A DNA stretch of 64,000 bases from Tubiluchus corallicola (GCA_030141605.1 JAQGDQ010000296.1:124001-188000), one strand, 5' to 3'. Numbered from the stretch's first letter, positions 50,881 through 63,890 are shown. Made by a program: numbers and translations. The notes: a model not told the origin generated them from the letters alone.

Positions 50881-53870
50881 GGGTGTCTGTTGTTTGTTAA
50901 GAACAAAACAGTATAGACCTTGCTTGCGCAGTCTGAAAAACCAGCGAGCAATACTGGAGCACAATAATCAATTTTAATCATGGTAACAAACTAATGAACT
51001 CTTGACTTTGACAACTAGAAAACAGCAAAATTTCTCATGAGGTCAGAGCAGTTAAGTTACAAATGACAATTTCTCTTGGAAACAACAAAGACATTTAATC
51101 GTATAAGTAATGTCCTGGATATCATTGAAAACAAACGTCAGTCAGGCAGTTTATATCACAATTAATGAATCCCTGGGCTAATCAACAATCAAAGTTTTCT
51201 TTGTGCAATGTGACAGCATTGCCCCTATTGTTTCTTTTAAACTTGATAACATGTTTGATTGTGTGTTTATTTGTAGTGTGTATTATCTTAGTCGTTTTTT
51301 CCTGCGTAAACTGAGATACATTCGTTAGAAGTTGATGTAGTTATTGAACGTAATATTCATCTGAACTAAAAATTGCTTCTACACTGTGTTTATATAGATG
51401 CATCCATTGAACATCTTGCTGTTGGCTAATTACGGTAGTAGCATTTGATACATTTGTAAAGCGTCCTCAGGAAAATCGCCTGTTATATATATGGTCTGCA
51501 TTAAATTAAGCGCGAGCAATTTGTTATTCATCGGGAGGCACAATGCTGACGGATCGCTCCGAACAATCAGTTTGTCTTTTCCGACAATAAATCTGTATTA
51601 GTTCCTTGAGCTTTATCTGCGTTTCAAATGCCAAGCTATTTTTACAGAATGCCTATGTATGACTTTATGAGAGCAATTTCACATTATTACTGGTTAATAA
51701 AGAAAGAGTTATGAGGCAAAAACGATGAATGCTATTGAATGGGTAAGATCTACAACATTCATATTCAAAAGGCAGGGTTTGCATAGCAAAAACTGTTTGC
51801 AGGTTGAATTAACATTTTGCAGTTTTCCTTGAGTGGTTGCTGGACGAATTTTAATTTAACGTTATAATGTCGTTTGAATCTACTTGATCGTTCTACAATT
51901 TCCCGAGACAGTTACATGTCTTAACCATTATAGCACCCCGCAGCGCTTAAAACCGCCCCGAAGACACTTAAGAGTCGCAGTCGGTTCGTTGATTGCAATC
52001 TTTTGTGAAAAGAGAAGGCCAGATATAATTTTCATATTCGTAAAGGATTTTGATAAAACTGCAACGTTTTTGTGATTTTGACTAAGATATTGTTTTAATT
52101 TCGTGTGTTGTTTGTACAGTACAACACACTGAATTCAGCATTCATCGGCAAGACCTTTGCAGCAGAGCTGAATTTGTTTCATAATCCGTGTTTTCAAATC
52201 CACCACCTTGTGATTGACAATACCAAAAATTAGATATTGACTGTGAACGGCGCTGTTTCGCAATAAATATTAACTTTGTGGCTAATGAGTTGAAAAAAAG
52301 ATGCTAAAAAATTGTGAACTTATCGGGACTTGAACCAGAGACCGTTACTAGAACTCCCATGCTCTCCCAGCGCTGTCTACCCATGTTCCAGTAGGCAAAT
52401 ACAAACAAAATCAACTTCTTTAGCCGCAAGGTTAATAGCTGTGGAATAAACCGCAATGAAATATTAACTTCCAGGATTCGCAGTCATAATCTAATTCATG
52501 CAATTGACAGTTTGTATGTTGTTCTATTGCTCTAATATTTTACTCACAATAAAACAGAAAGAACACTACAAATTATGTCTGTTTGTTTAAGATAAAACTG
52601 GTACAATAACTTACTTTCATATGCAGCAGCGGCAGTAGGAGGAATAATAGCAACAACAAAAATGCGTCCTGTTAGAAATTAACAAAGTGGGTTAGAATTT
52701 TGACAGATACAACAGTTTGTTTACTACATGCTCGAATTTTGCGTGTTAAACGTACGGGTTCGGGTTTGAAATTAATATTATTTAATCCGATTAGAAAGAA
52801 GCTTTGGCGTTTCTACTTCGATAATGCGTTTTTTAGTTTTCTTTTGTTATCTGAATTTTTTTAAATCTTAGTTTTGATCCAGTGAGTGACATGAGTTTGT
52901 TATTAAGGGATAGTCTGACTGTGAAAAAGTCTTTTGTTTTGGAAAAATACGGTTTTTAGATTTGGTCAAAGTATAACTATAATCATGCCAAGAAGCTTGG
53001 GCATAAGGTATTGGAAATTGTGTCGAAATGAAGAAACATTGGTTTTGAAAGTTACAAGTTTCAGTTACATCTACTCTATTTAAATTCAACGTTTAACCAG
53101 TTTCACCACGTGTCTTTGACATGGCAAATTGAGAATATAAACTTGAGAATCAGTTTCCGGCTCTGTGAAAAGCAAAGCGATATCTTTGACACAAAACAGC
53201 TTCCAAAATGTTTGCCAATAACAAGAAATTAAACCTAGTTTTCAGCTGATAACTAATACGGTTGTAAGAAATTAGAGCTAATAATTGGATGATTGGCCGA
53301 TAAGTCGATTGGTTGGTGAACTGTTACGAACCGGTTAAAGTTAAATTAAGGCTTGCCATGATCAAAGGTTTTTGCCCAATTCCATGTCAAATTCAATTTC
53401 ACTTTTTGAAGTCTTTGGTCGACTTACTGGTAATATAGCCACTAATTAGGCCTATATCGGTGCCATGCTGTGGGAATACTGGCGACTAGTAGAACGTTTT
53501 GATATGAGAATAGCAGTCAAGAGCGAGTTTTGAAGATCAGCATCGTATTTAATGAATCATTCTTATTTTACTTGCTTGTCTACCTCACTTACCGAGTCTA
53601 ATAAATTCCAGAAAAAACATTTCGGAATGCATAGCTCTAATATCTACTACTATCGTATTTCAGCGCAGCAGTCTTTTGCGCATGCGCACACTCACACATC
53701 ATTTTACCCTTAATTTCATACTCCCATTATTTTATGCTTGCATAAAATTGATGATCCAAATTCAGACATTGTAAAATACATTTGTATTTTTCATACTCCG
53801 CTAATTAATTTGCATAAAATAGCTGAAATTATATACAATAATGGTTACTACTGCATGCTCTCTACTTGCT
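50881..53870. other. Intergenic, no gene seen apart from the tRNA-like element
   Basis: AT-rich with short unsupported ORFs; it lies downstream of the minus-strand gene at 53871. Confidence 0.4.
52316..52388 (-). repeat. Degenerate tRNA-like sequence (73 nt)
   Basis: Minus strand from GAACATG to TAAGTTC: acceptor ends pair 6 of 7, the T-stem TCTGG/CCCGA pairs 4 of 5 around loop TTCAAGT, and TGGGAGAGCA fits the D-loop/A-box. D and anticodon stems do not pair well, so it is probably a SINE head or tRNA pseudogene rather than a working tRNA. Confidence 0.45.
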
Positions 53871-54776
53871 TCACTTTTTAATTTCATTTTTAGACCTAGT
53901 AGGAGAGCCATGAGGTGACGGTGATATCATTACGACCATAGTGGTTCTGTACGGAGTTGGCGAGTCGGCTCTTACATCATTTGTTGAACCAGCTGCAGGG
54001 AGATTAGCCACACTGGCTTGTAGAGTGTTAGCAAAATCATTGTATTCATTTGATCGGAAAACATCAGCATGTCCGAAATTTACTTGAGAGCCAATATTCA
54101 AATGAGAACCATCTTGGAATTGTGATCGTTCAGGAGATTGAAATTTGGCATTGGGATTTAACACGGGACGATGTTGAGGTCCAGCATCGTAATATAAATA
54201 TCCATCATTTGCACCTGTGAGTTTTGCCACTTCAGCTTCTACAGATGATGCATCACCCGCCTCATCTGTAATACCCTCTTGAGAGCGTCGCCGGTACGGT
54301 ATAGGTGGTACTGGTGGGTATTTCTGTATTGGTTTCAGTTTTGGTGCATGATCTGATACATAACCTGACAGCTCACCAGGCAACGTGGCCAGCACTTCTC
54401 TAAAAGCGCTCTGTACAGATATGGTTTCCTTGCTGAGGTCACTGAGAGCTGAAGATGCAGTCACAAATGTCTTGTTTATCAGCGTCCTGCTGGCATCTTG
54501 GGCGTCACATTCCTGGCTTAGGCTCTCTATATAGTTATCCAGTGGTTCTTTCTGTTTGATTAGCTGTCGTTCATATTCCAACCATAACTGTTCTTGATCT
54601 TGTAAACAAATGTCTAAGTTGGTAGCTGTAAGCGGCGAGACTTTCTGATAAATTGTGGACATCCAATGTGACAAATCTCTGTGGGATTTTCGTACGGCAT
54701 GAACACTTTTTACATATGTCTTAAATGCCTCGCGAAACCGCTCGCCGTTATTGATATGATTTCTAATTTGTTCCAT
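53871..54776 (-). CDS. Unrecognised single-exon protein, helical N-terminus and proline-rich linker (301 aa)
   Basis: The frame runs from ATG 54776 (MEQIRN) to TGA at 53871-53873; an upstream in-frame GTG at 54791 is not preferred. Residues about 1-145 are strongly helical and charged (REAFKTYVKSVHAVRKSHRD, later DQEQLWLEYERQLIKQKEPL), with three helix-like segments that could be a coiled coil or BAR-like bundle; this is inference. Residues about 155-170 hold a proline-rich KYPPVPPIPYRRRS, a possible SH3 ligand next to a basic patch. The rest is Ser/Asn/Pro-rich, with SPTPY and SPSPHGSP proline-directed phosphorylation sites. No signal peptide or membrane segment. Length and composition are clearly protein-like, but I do not recognise the family. 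A retrocopy is possible because there is no intron. Confidence 0.75.
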   Translation of the reverse strand: MEQIRNHINNGERFREAFKTYVKSVHAVRKSHRDLSHWMSTIYQKVSPLTATNLDICLQDQEQLWLEYERQLIKQKEPLDNYIESLSQECDAQDASRTLINKTFVTASSALSDLSKETISVQSAFREVLATLPGELSGYVSDHAPKLKPIQKYPPVPPIPYRRRSQEGITDEAGDASSVEAEVAKLTGANDGYLYYDAGPQHRPVLNPNAKFQSPERSQFQDGSHLNIGSQVNFGHADVFRSNEYNDFANTLQASVANLPAAGSTNDVRADSPTPYRTTMVVMISPSPHGSPTRSKNEIKK

Positions 54777-55909
54777 AACATAACATTGCACTTAACAACT
54801 CTATAATTTTGACGATATTAAATTTGTGACCACAGTAAACTGAGCAGAGAGATCATTTTTAAAAAAGTTTCCTACTGTTATGTCGGCCGTGCAAAACTGA
54901 TATCTATGACAACCGCTTTGAATGCGTATTACGAAGTGATGCGCTCTAACATAGCAACAACTAAGAAATAATAACAACATTATTGGCCATAGTGCCGAAC
55001 CTTAGAAGTGCAAGTATTTTTAAAAGTTCAGAAAACACATATTCTAGTACAACTTCTCAACCAATTGCTCATACAATTCAAAAGTGGTCCACACTTTATG
55101 CAAGAAATTATACTGCACCGTTTGGACCATTACCATTTGGTAATTACATGCACTTTTATTCTCACAGTTATTCTTAATAATTTTGAAAATTGGAGTCCGG
55201 CAATGTTATCAGTTTGGCAGTGCAGTCAAATTATGTTAATGCTGCTATGTTTTCTGAAATGTTGTATAGGCTGCATATATGCTTTTAGGTTGTATAGGCT
55301 ATGTATTAAAATATAAACAGGGCACTAAATGACAAATTTATAAATCCTTTCTGAATTTTCACTGTCATTTCAAACTTTAAAATATGATACAGCAGAACAT
55401 GTTCAGGCGTAAGATCCAGTAGGGTAAATGGCTACAAAGCAAACGTATATACAGTATTTTAAAATCGGAAAATATTTTACATTATTAACGCTATAACTTA
55501 TATCAAAAGGAGAAATTTTTAGCTAAATAGCTAAATGTACGCTAGTTGATTACTGAATAACTGTTTGCATTTTCTAGTTTTACGGCTCACTGTAAACCAA
55601 AATAACCCCCCTTCTGTGGTTTCGCGAAGCCTGCCCGTGACTGCCCCCTTTTTATTGGGATTGCATTGCCCCCGGGAAAACAAAATGACAAAATGCATTT
55701 ACTTAAGATATCTGAAATTGTTTGCTTTTGTTTGCTGGTAAAGGTCTATAAATATTTAAATATCATTCATAAATAAATCCATACGCCCATGTAACTTGAA
55801 TTATTTTTGTACTTTTCGGGTTCTTGTGTTTGTAATGTGTGTTGTAGGTAATACCTCCTCACCGCTCTCGTTCTCTCTTTCTCTGACTGTCTCACTCTCT
55901 CCTCTCTCT
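54777..55909. other. Region upstream of the minus-strand gene, non-coding
   Basis: Should hold the 5' UTR and promoter of the 53871-54776 gene; no core motif could be assigned. Plus-strand ORFs near 54983-55316 show no motifs. Confidence 0.4.
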
Positions 55910-56048
<139 letters not shown>

Positions 56049-57408
56049 CCTCTCTCGTTTCCACTGATCTTTCTCCTCCACACACTTTTTAACTACCTAT
56101 AATACAGAATCGATAACTTGTTAAATAGGCCTACATTTTACATATCATTATTGATACACATTACAGGAAACTTAAAATGTAAAAAGGAAGAAGGACAAAA
56201 CAATCATTTGTCATATGTGGCAAGCCCCAAAATTTCTACAGTCAGTCGCTTCAGTATTTCTGTTGAAGCACCGGTATTATGACCAGGTGACCTCACTTTC
56301 AGATTTTTGCTGGGATATATATTTATTATTTGTTTTACCTTTATAAATATGACTTTAAATAAAATTTCATTTCTGATGAGAGCTGCATCTCAAGCGTACA
56401 TAGATGCATACGGAAGAGGCCATGATGAACACGTGCACTCGATCTATATAACTGTACGCTGTTTTTATCTTTATCTATTATAATTTCTGCAATATGCCTT
56501 CGACATATCGTTGTAAAATTCATAGCGCGCATTAATACGCAAGACGTTCCACGCATATAGAATGTGTTACTACGGGTGCAGCATTGTCAAGAAGACGTCA
56601 AACGCAGAGTTTATGCACAACAATTGTCAAGGTAAAAACCGCTAACAGAAATTTACCGTATGCTTTGATGGAAAATTTACGCATATTTGATTTTCACAAA
56701 CTCTGCATTGATTTGACGATGGGTGACGTGCAATTTCTGATGTAGCTTGCGCATGCGTGTAGAATATGACCTACTTATTTTATAGAAATAACTGTGAGCA
56801 TACTGTTTTTGATTTCGCAGTAATTTTATTTTTTGAGCGGGTTGAAAAAAACGAGGTACTGCTTTGGCATGTGGCAGGATCAAACGAGAAGTTTAAGAGC
56901 AATTGGTTACACATAATATCTATATATAGTGATGAAAAAAGTGTATGGCGGCCGTGTAACTTAGAATGTTTGCAACAGAGCAATCTAGGCAAAATTCTGC
57001 AGATTTCTGGAGTACCTTCTGTTACCATTCTGTCCTACCGGTTTATCTTGGCAAGCAGACAATTGGCTTTAATGGATGAATTAGATATTTGTGTGTTACT
57101 TTAAAAAAGTTGATAGTTTCATGCATCCCGATTGTTGTAAAGTTTATGTTTCACCATTTCACCATGTGCGTGCGCGCGCGCATGTGTGTGGGTTTAAATT
57201 CGTCTCAATGTTATTTATATTTTTATTTTGAAACAAACATTGTACTTGGATTGTTCCTCTTTTGATAATCCTGGACTTCGTATCTTATTCCTGAGATACT
57301 CGGCAGCTACAAAAATGCTTGCCTGTTGCCCAAGTCACCTCATTAATTATGCAGTTATTTTAGTCAGGTTCATCAGGTAGTTAGGTTCCAGTTAGGTTCA
57401 TCAGGTAG

Positions 57409-57507
57409 TGGGCCTGTTTGATAATATGGAATTTTATAAAGGGATTTTAGTCTAGGCACCAATTAGGGGGCCTGCTTAATAATATGGATTTTTGTAAAGG
57501 AATTTTT
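57409..57507. repeat. Imperfect 58-bp tandem duplication plus short GGTTCATCAGGTAGT repeat
   Basis: GGGCCTGTTTGATAATATGGA at about 57410 recurs as GGGCCTGCTTAATAATATGGA at about 57468, with the following TTTT.TAAAGG.ATTTT shared. Immediately upstream, GGTTCATCAGGTAGT occurs twice (57367, 57394). Confidence 0.75.
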
Positions 57508-57919
57508 ATAACTATTACTTAAAAAAGAAGCTTCCTGTGTAACGTAATGAAGACAGCACACTGAGATGACGGAATGCGTGTTGACGTTAGAGTAACAGCT
57601 GAGTCATTGTGAGGTTTCAAACGTAGTTGAAGGGCTTTGGTATGCTTGCAATATGCAGCCGCATGGAGGCTCAAACTACGTAAATTGGTATCGAGACTTG
57701 TGAAAGAAAACATCTGAGACCTAGCTCTCCGCCAGTTGATATATAAGACAATTCATCTTACATCTTCATAAATATACAGAAGAATTCCTGTATACTGTGT
57801 TATTATTAAAGTATTATTTCATGTACTTACTTATGGACATAGTAAACTATGTTTTTATTATGTTGAAAATTGGGACGCGATTTTAAGGCCTATGTATTAC
57901 TTATACGATCGTAGCCAAG

Positions 57920-57975
57920 AACACTTATTATTATAAATCACAACCAAACAACGAGTCAATTACAACCCTCAAATG
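57920..57975 (+). repeat. Direct repeat copy 1 (partner near 58350-58422)
   Basis: TTATTATTATAAATCACAACCAAACAACGAGTCAATTACAACCCTCAA-type sequence recurs about 430 bases downstream with about 10 percent change. Shared core: AACCAAACAAC and TTACAA.CCTCAA. Confidence 0.75.
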
Positions 57976-58349
57976 GAATATAACGACGGAAAGAACAGGG
58001 TTATACCAAATTTTCAACAACCTGAAAGATACTTATTTTTAACATTATCGAAGGAGAGAAGAAGATTTGAAGATCTTTATAAAAAAGTCTGTCGAGACAG
58101 AAGAAAAGAAGCGTACGACAAAGAAAATATATAAATTAAACAAAAAGCCTAGGCTCATTCTTTTGCTAGTTTGTAAAGTTGAGCTAATTTTAATATTTGA
58201 GAAAAATGTTAGAAAGCTTCAGCAGTAAAATTATGATAAGTGCCTCGTGTAATCACTCAAATTTAAAGTCGCGATCATTTCACTTTTGGGCGCAATCATT
58301 TTGAACGAAAATGATAGTCCGTGTCACATAACTACAATATCACCATCTA

Positions 58350-58422
58350 GGTATTATTGATACTTATTGTTATTATTATTATAAATTATAACCAAACAAC
58401 AAATTAGTTACAATCCTCAACT
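58350..58422 (+). repeat. Direct repeat copy 2 (partner at 57920-57975)
   Basis: Collinear with copy 1, same orientation; see that entry. Confidence 0.75.
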
Positions 58423-60509
58423 CATCCATTACTGATACTGCTCCTTGTCGTCTTTCATTATTATGTCTAGCTTATGATAATATAGCAGCTACGCACACAA
58501 TACTGTGATCCTGCTATAACTCTCAGTAAAGTAATTTTTGGAACTTGCGGCGGAAGCATGACAGATAAATCATGTCATTTATTTCATAGACACAAAAGCG
58601 CTCTGGGGACTACAAAGCTGAAATGTAAATAATCGTTTTGCTTGCAATTTAATTTCAAACCGATGCTTAGATTAAGAGATATCCGGCTTATTTCTTACAG
58701 AATTTCTTACTTTAACTGTTCTGATTCTTGAATGCGGTAAAAAATTTGCTATCCCTTCTTTCTTTCGTAGGTTTCAGATTCTTACTCCTTATTTGAGAAA
58801 ACCAAACTACTTACACAATTTTAGCAAGATTTCTAACATCAAAGATACTAGATACCAGCTTTCACTTATCCGCACCAAACCATTATTTCTTTAACTCATC
58901 AAACCCTTTTATTATCTTCAGATAAGTTACTAATAATGAGTAAGTTTTTGATGTCATACTAAATGAAGAGCATTTAATGACGTGTCTAGGACAATAATGA
59001 CCTTCTTGCTGATAAGAAGCATGGTTTTCCCTGCTCTGTTTCCTCTGAACCAGTTAATTACCGAGTATATGAACTGAACTTGAGGCAAAAGGTCAGGAAG
59101 ACTCATGGATTTTAAATATGCCGAATTTTTTTTGTTATTTTTTTTGGTCTATTTTCAATATTTTAAAGTAAAGCTAGTGTAAGCTTTAAAATTAAAAATT
59201 TTATTTAGTGTACGTGTGAGAACTACATTTCGTTTTCCACTGTAAAAATAAAACCAAGAGCAAGGATGAAAAAGCCATGACTAAATTATTGCACTAGAAC
59301 GGCATGATGATAATGACAATGTAGCAAATATTACATAAGTTGAGAAATACGTCAGACTAGGCTTATACGATTTCAACTGTAAAAAAATCATTTTTACCTC
59401 AACGTTACGCTGTTTTAACATAATGAAAACCTAATATAGCTAAAGTAACATAGGAAAATAGCACCATAATGACTAATTTTTAAAGACTATTTTACAGCTC
59501 AGCTTATATGCCAAACTACTTTTATATATCAAACTATATCAAATTTTGGCTTATTCCTAAATCATTTCACTGTTGCTAATTGCGAAGAAAGGTTAGGTAG
59601 GTATAAAGGCAGGCTCATTATCTAAAATTACTTGAATAGATGACCTTTAATACTACAGGCTTTGAACCGCTACAGATTACAGCCTGTAATTATGCACATA
59701 CACGTCTTTTACTGTAAATGAAAATACAAGTTTTAACTACGTTTCCTACACTTCTACCGGACAAACAAACAAATTAACTAACTAACTAAATCAATTGCAA
59801 AAGATGTCAGAATCGTAAGTTAACATCATAAGTACGAGTCGTAATAAATTTCAATAAGTAATATAATAATTAATTAGTAGTAGGTGGAAATATAATCTTT
59901 TTCCTTTCTAGTTCTCTTCGAATAAAGATTAAACCCAACAGCTGGTAATCAAACAGCGCCTAATGAAAATCAGGAGTGGGATGCAAACTGATTTTCTCAT
60001 GTTTGATTTCACTTGCGTGACAAAATGTCTTTGAGAACACGTGCAGCGTGAAGGTATTTTAAAATGTTCATTAATTCACCTCACATCCGGAGCTTGTTTA
60101 AGCAATAAACCATGGGTTAAAGGTTGACTACTGAAGCCATCATTGCTGTAGTTAACAATGCTTACCTGCAAATGGTCTCCGATGAAGCCGATGGCGTTCT
60201 GTGCAGCTTCACGGGGTTTCTTGGGTAAAAAGGCTGAAAAACGAGACGCTTGATTACAATTGGAGGCCATAACTTCGATTGCATACGAAAATTTTATGTT
60301 TTTGCAGTAGTAGGACGTATTACTCCATCTGAAGATATATTTAATTTTACAGTCTCGAGCGTCATAAGTTTTGATTGCTGACTATAAAATTTCGTTTGGC
60401 CTAATGATTTCATGTTGACGAAGACCTCGAGCATGACGTTCTGGTGGATACAGAAGATGTTCAGACGTTCAGCGCTCACAGAATATTGGCATCAGTTCTT
60501 GCCCTTTTT

Positions 60510-60791
60510 TCAAAATTGGACGAGATTGTCCGTGCCGATATTCCTCTTGGTGTCGAAACCAGCATCGCTGTGCCCGTCTTCCGAGTAAACGGAGGTGATG
60601 AGTCTATTATGGATGATAGCCTCCGTTTCAGAAACAAAAGATACAATCTCAATGGGTAAGACAGATTGTCTTGCTATAGATTTAAAGAGTAGTGTCTTTA
60701 AAATACCGTTGATTTTCTTGAAGGCTTCGCCCTCCCATGTCGAAAACTGAGTGATGAATTTCCAGGTTAGGTATAAAGGCACCTCTATCAC
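60510..60791 (-). pseudogene. BEL/Pao-type retrotransposon integrase fragment
   Basis: The minus-strand frame (93 codons) reads like the C-terminal half of a BEL/Pao integrase: a WKFI...W.GEAF...N.ILK segment (residues 10-32), then LP.E..........E.EAII.NR.IT..YSED (residues 45-72). The E-x-EAII-x-NR-x-IT pattern is characteristic of these elements. No DDE catalytic core, reverse transcriptase or LTR is visible nearby, and the frame closes soon after, so it is a dead fragment. Another retroelement clade is possible. Plus-strand ORFs here are shadows. Confidence 0.55.
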
Positions 60792-62237
60792 TTCATTAGA
60801 TTTTTGCTGGGGTACTCATTTAGCAAAATCGAACACAGACAATCAGATCCAGTACAGTGAAATGGTTTACGTGTGCAAGCGAGGGCAGGTCTTTCTACTT
60901 CGGTGCTTTATAATGACATCCCTCGAAATGTGACACCTCGCTAGCCCATAAAAAGAGAAGAAAACACAAAAAACGCAATAGCAACAGAGTAAAAATTAAT
61001 TATTCAAAATAGTGTGGGTAGATTGCTTTTAATTATAGATAAATTAATGCCATCGTCTACAGACCGGTTATCGTTAGCTGGTGGATTTTTGTCCTCCACA
61101 TGATTCGCAGATCGTATGCACAGTGGTATCCAGAAAAAGCAGGTTTGCTAGTGACCAGATGCTGGTAACCTTCCCTTTAGTTTCTACTGCTCATGTACAA
61201 AGTTTTACTGCATGGACTTGTGTGGCAATAAGTAAGATTTTCTTAATCTTAAATGTCAAAGTCAAGGTCATGCGTCATAAAGACTCTCCCCTTCCCCTCC
61301 CCGAAACTGTGATACTGCTATAGACAGTTGTTTAATGATTAGACTCTAATTAGTTGAGTTTACGTGATCCAAAATTCAACAATGAAATTCATTTAGCAGC
61401 TTGACACCTTATTTTCTGTTGAACTGACATTAGTTACTAATTTTTTTTAAAAAATTCCTTCAAATAAGAAATGAAACTGTGAATAAAAGTGATATCTTTG
61501 CAGTACTCGTAAGTTTCTCACACAAATTCAGCTTACATTTGTTTGTTTCTTTTTAATTTTGCTAGATATTGAGAATTCTAAAGTGCTGCATACGCGACAG
61601 TTTGGCGTTTTGGCCGGGTGGATATTGTCAGAATCTTCTTGCAATTGATAATCTTCAGCAGCTGAACATTGCGACACGCGATATAAGACCCATGGCAACA
61701 CGAACCGTTGTATAAATCTATTCTACAACATTCATCGACCCAGTCTGCAAGGCATAGATCGAAGAAGAAAAGTGTGCTTGTGGAGAAAGAGCAATGTAGC
61801 GTTATTGTCACATGCCTGATGAGGTATGATGACGATATCGACCTGTTTGTTGGCCACAAAGAAAAACTTTCAGAGCCATGTATTCTATCGAGGACAAACC
61901 GGGAGATCTGATGAAAAACGTTAAAATGCCAAAAGCACGGAAGAAAACAAAAATCGTCGTCAGTGGAGAGCGCCCGTCGGCCAGCGTGAGAGAATAAGTA
62001 ACGTGTTCTTTTCCTGCTTGCTCGCATTTTACTCGCTAACTCATCTATTTACTAGTCCGCCTTCGACTGTATAGAGTGTACAGTTGAACTTTTAAACGTT
62101 TGGCTAGATCGAAAGTTTTAACAGCTTACCACGTATTAGAAAAGCAAAAAGAGCATATTAAATGGCATGATTAGTATAAGATAATAATGCTAAGAAAATA
62201 TGGAGGAAGGTAAACAGGAAAGGAAACTTAAAAGCAA
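60792..62237. other. Between the BEL/Pao fragment and the LINE, no gene seen
   Basis: ORFs at 61081-61323 (+), 61578-62027 (-) and 61708-61911 (+) were examined and have no recognisable motifs. The last 150 bases may be decayed LINE sequence. Confidence 0.4.
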
Positions 62238-63890
62238 ATGACATTGCTGAGGCATTGCAAAACGATTTGTAAAAAAATTACTGTTGACGTAAATGTCTTA
62301 GCACAGTCATTTGAAAGTAAATCCACTCTCCCTATCACAAACTCGATTTATAGTGATATACGATCAAATGTTTATATCCTAGTTTTAGATGACGAAATTT
62401 CACAGAATGAGGTACTTGAGACTGCTAAGTTGTTAAAAGGAAACAAAAACTCTAGTGATGGCTGGTGTGCAGGACTGATAAATACGCCTAACGTCTTGCA
62501 AATGATGATGCCTGTATTATTGCTTTTACTAAACATGACTTTTTTGTGTGCGGCTTATCCTGTAGCTTGATGTGGAGCTGTTATAATAGCATTGTTTAAA
62601 AAAAGGTGATGTAAACGATGCCGGTAATTACCGCGGAATTTCATTAGTGAGGCTTTTAGCTAAAATGTATGATATTATTCTGTGTGAAAGATTTAAATTG
62701 TTGCTTAAACCGTGTTATGAGCAATCTGTTTTCAACCCGGTCGCAGTTATGCGGAACATGTATTAACTTTAAGAATCTTAATTACACTGGCTAAACGTGC
62801 TAAAATTGCTTGCTTTATTTGTTGCTTTTCTTGATTTTAGCGCAGCATTCGCTCGAGTTGCATGGCGGATATTGTTTATGAAACTTGCTAAACTTGGAAC
62901 TGGTGCAACGTTCTTAAATGCATTAATTGCTATATATACCTATACGGAAAACATTGTCTTTTTTGATAATATAGCATCAGACCCATTTGTGTCAAATGCT
63001 GGAATTCGACAGGGCTCCCCAAGCTCCGCATTGTTGTTTATCGCATACATAAATGACCCGATTGTTTTATTTCGTAATACGTTTGCTCCTGAGTATATTA
63101 TTCATATGATTCATATCTAAATTCATGCCGTATATTCATACCACTATGTATAAGAAAAAATGTCTTATTTGCCTGTGTAACCAGCACATTATTGCATAAC
63201 TGTGAGACATGGGGGAGAGAACCCTGTAATCTGCTATGAACAGAGCATATGAAAATCGTAAAAAGTATGGTTGGGGTCAGATGACCGGTCACTAATGATA
63301 TAGTACTGTTTGATTGTTTGGTGTCCTCATTAGATTTCTTAATTGAACAAAGACAAATTAATTTTTGGAGTAGTATCATGAAAGGGAATAGTGAAGATAT
63401 GCTAAAAGGATTAATCTTAGATTGCCAATCTCAGAACAACTGTAAATATGTAACCTATTATAATTATATTTAATGAATTGTATACGTTTACCAGCTTCTC
63501 GAGGAAAGTCAAAATACGTGTACTACGTAAATATTAATCCAGATTTTGTGTAAGGGTTTTACGATGAAAGAAAATTGCTTACTGATGCTTATAAAAACAT
63601 TGTACGTTTGCGATTACTATCTCACGATTTAGCTATCGAAAAAAGTCGTTGGCAACATAAACCTAGAGAAGATAAATTATGTGAGTTTTTGTAAACCTAT
63701 GCTACTAATTGAGGATAAAAAACATTTCATTTTGAATTGTAAAAGAACAACATTAGCACGTAAATACGTAAATTATGTGCTGTTGAGATTTGTAACTTTC
63801 GAGATTTAATCGGTAATGTTGATGTTCATGGAATGTTTGCTTTGTGCTCGGGTGTACTTTTAAACATAAACGAGCAGTGCGGTTTATAAT
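62238..63890 (+). mobile_element. Dead LINE (non-LTR retrotransposon) with reverse-transcriptase motifs
   Basis: In order: an ISQNEV..TAKLLK.NK....DGW segment (62400-62467), LFKK then a frameshift into GDVNDAGNYRGIS (about 62605-62645), AKMYD..L..RF, a C..EQSVF stretch, motif A FLDFSAAFARVAW at 62827 (first Asp kept, the second usual Asp is Ala), and motif B GIRQGSP..ALLFIAYIND at 63001. The YADD motif is missing and the reading jumps to an HNCETWG stretch (about 63200), then LNCK...-type tail with EDKKHFILNC at 63711. Frameshifts, stops and the missing active site make it non-functional. The clade cannot be fixed by eye, and the 5' end and poly(A) end are not seen. Confidence 0.85.
62797..63120 (+). 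pseudogene. Reverse transcriptase fragment of the LINE
   Basis: 107 open codons carrying RT motif A (F-L-D-F with A-F-A-R) and motif B (GIRQGSP). The frame ends with TAA at 63118-63120 before any YADD box. Catalytically dead. Confidence 0.85.

Larger units (their letters stand above)
56049..60293. other. Intergenic, no gene seen
   Basis: Contains a (GC/GT) run at about 57169-57190, the 58-bp duplication at 57409-57507 and the direct repeats at 57920/58345. ORFs around 56766-57104 lack motifs. Confidence 0.4.

Noticed and set aside
61578-62027. 149-aa minus ORF and 67-aa plus ORF in the same place
   Set aside because: The two overlap on opposite strands, neither has a recognisable domain, and both lie in retroelement-rich sequence.
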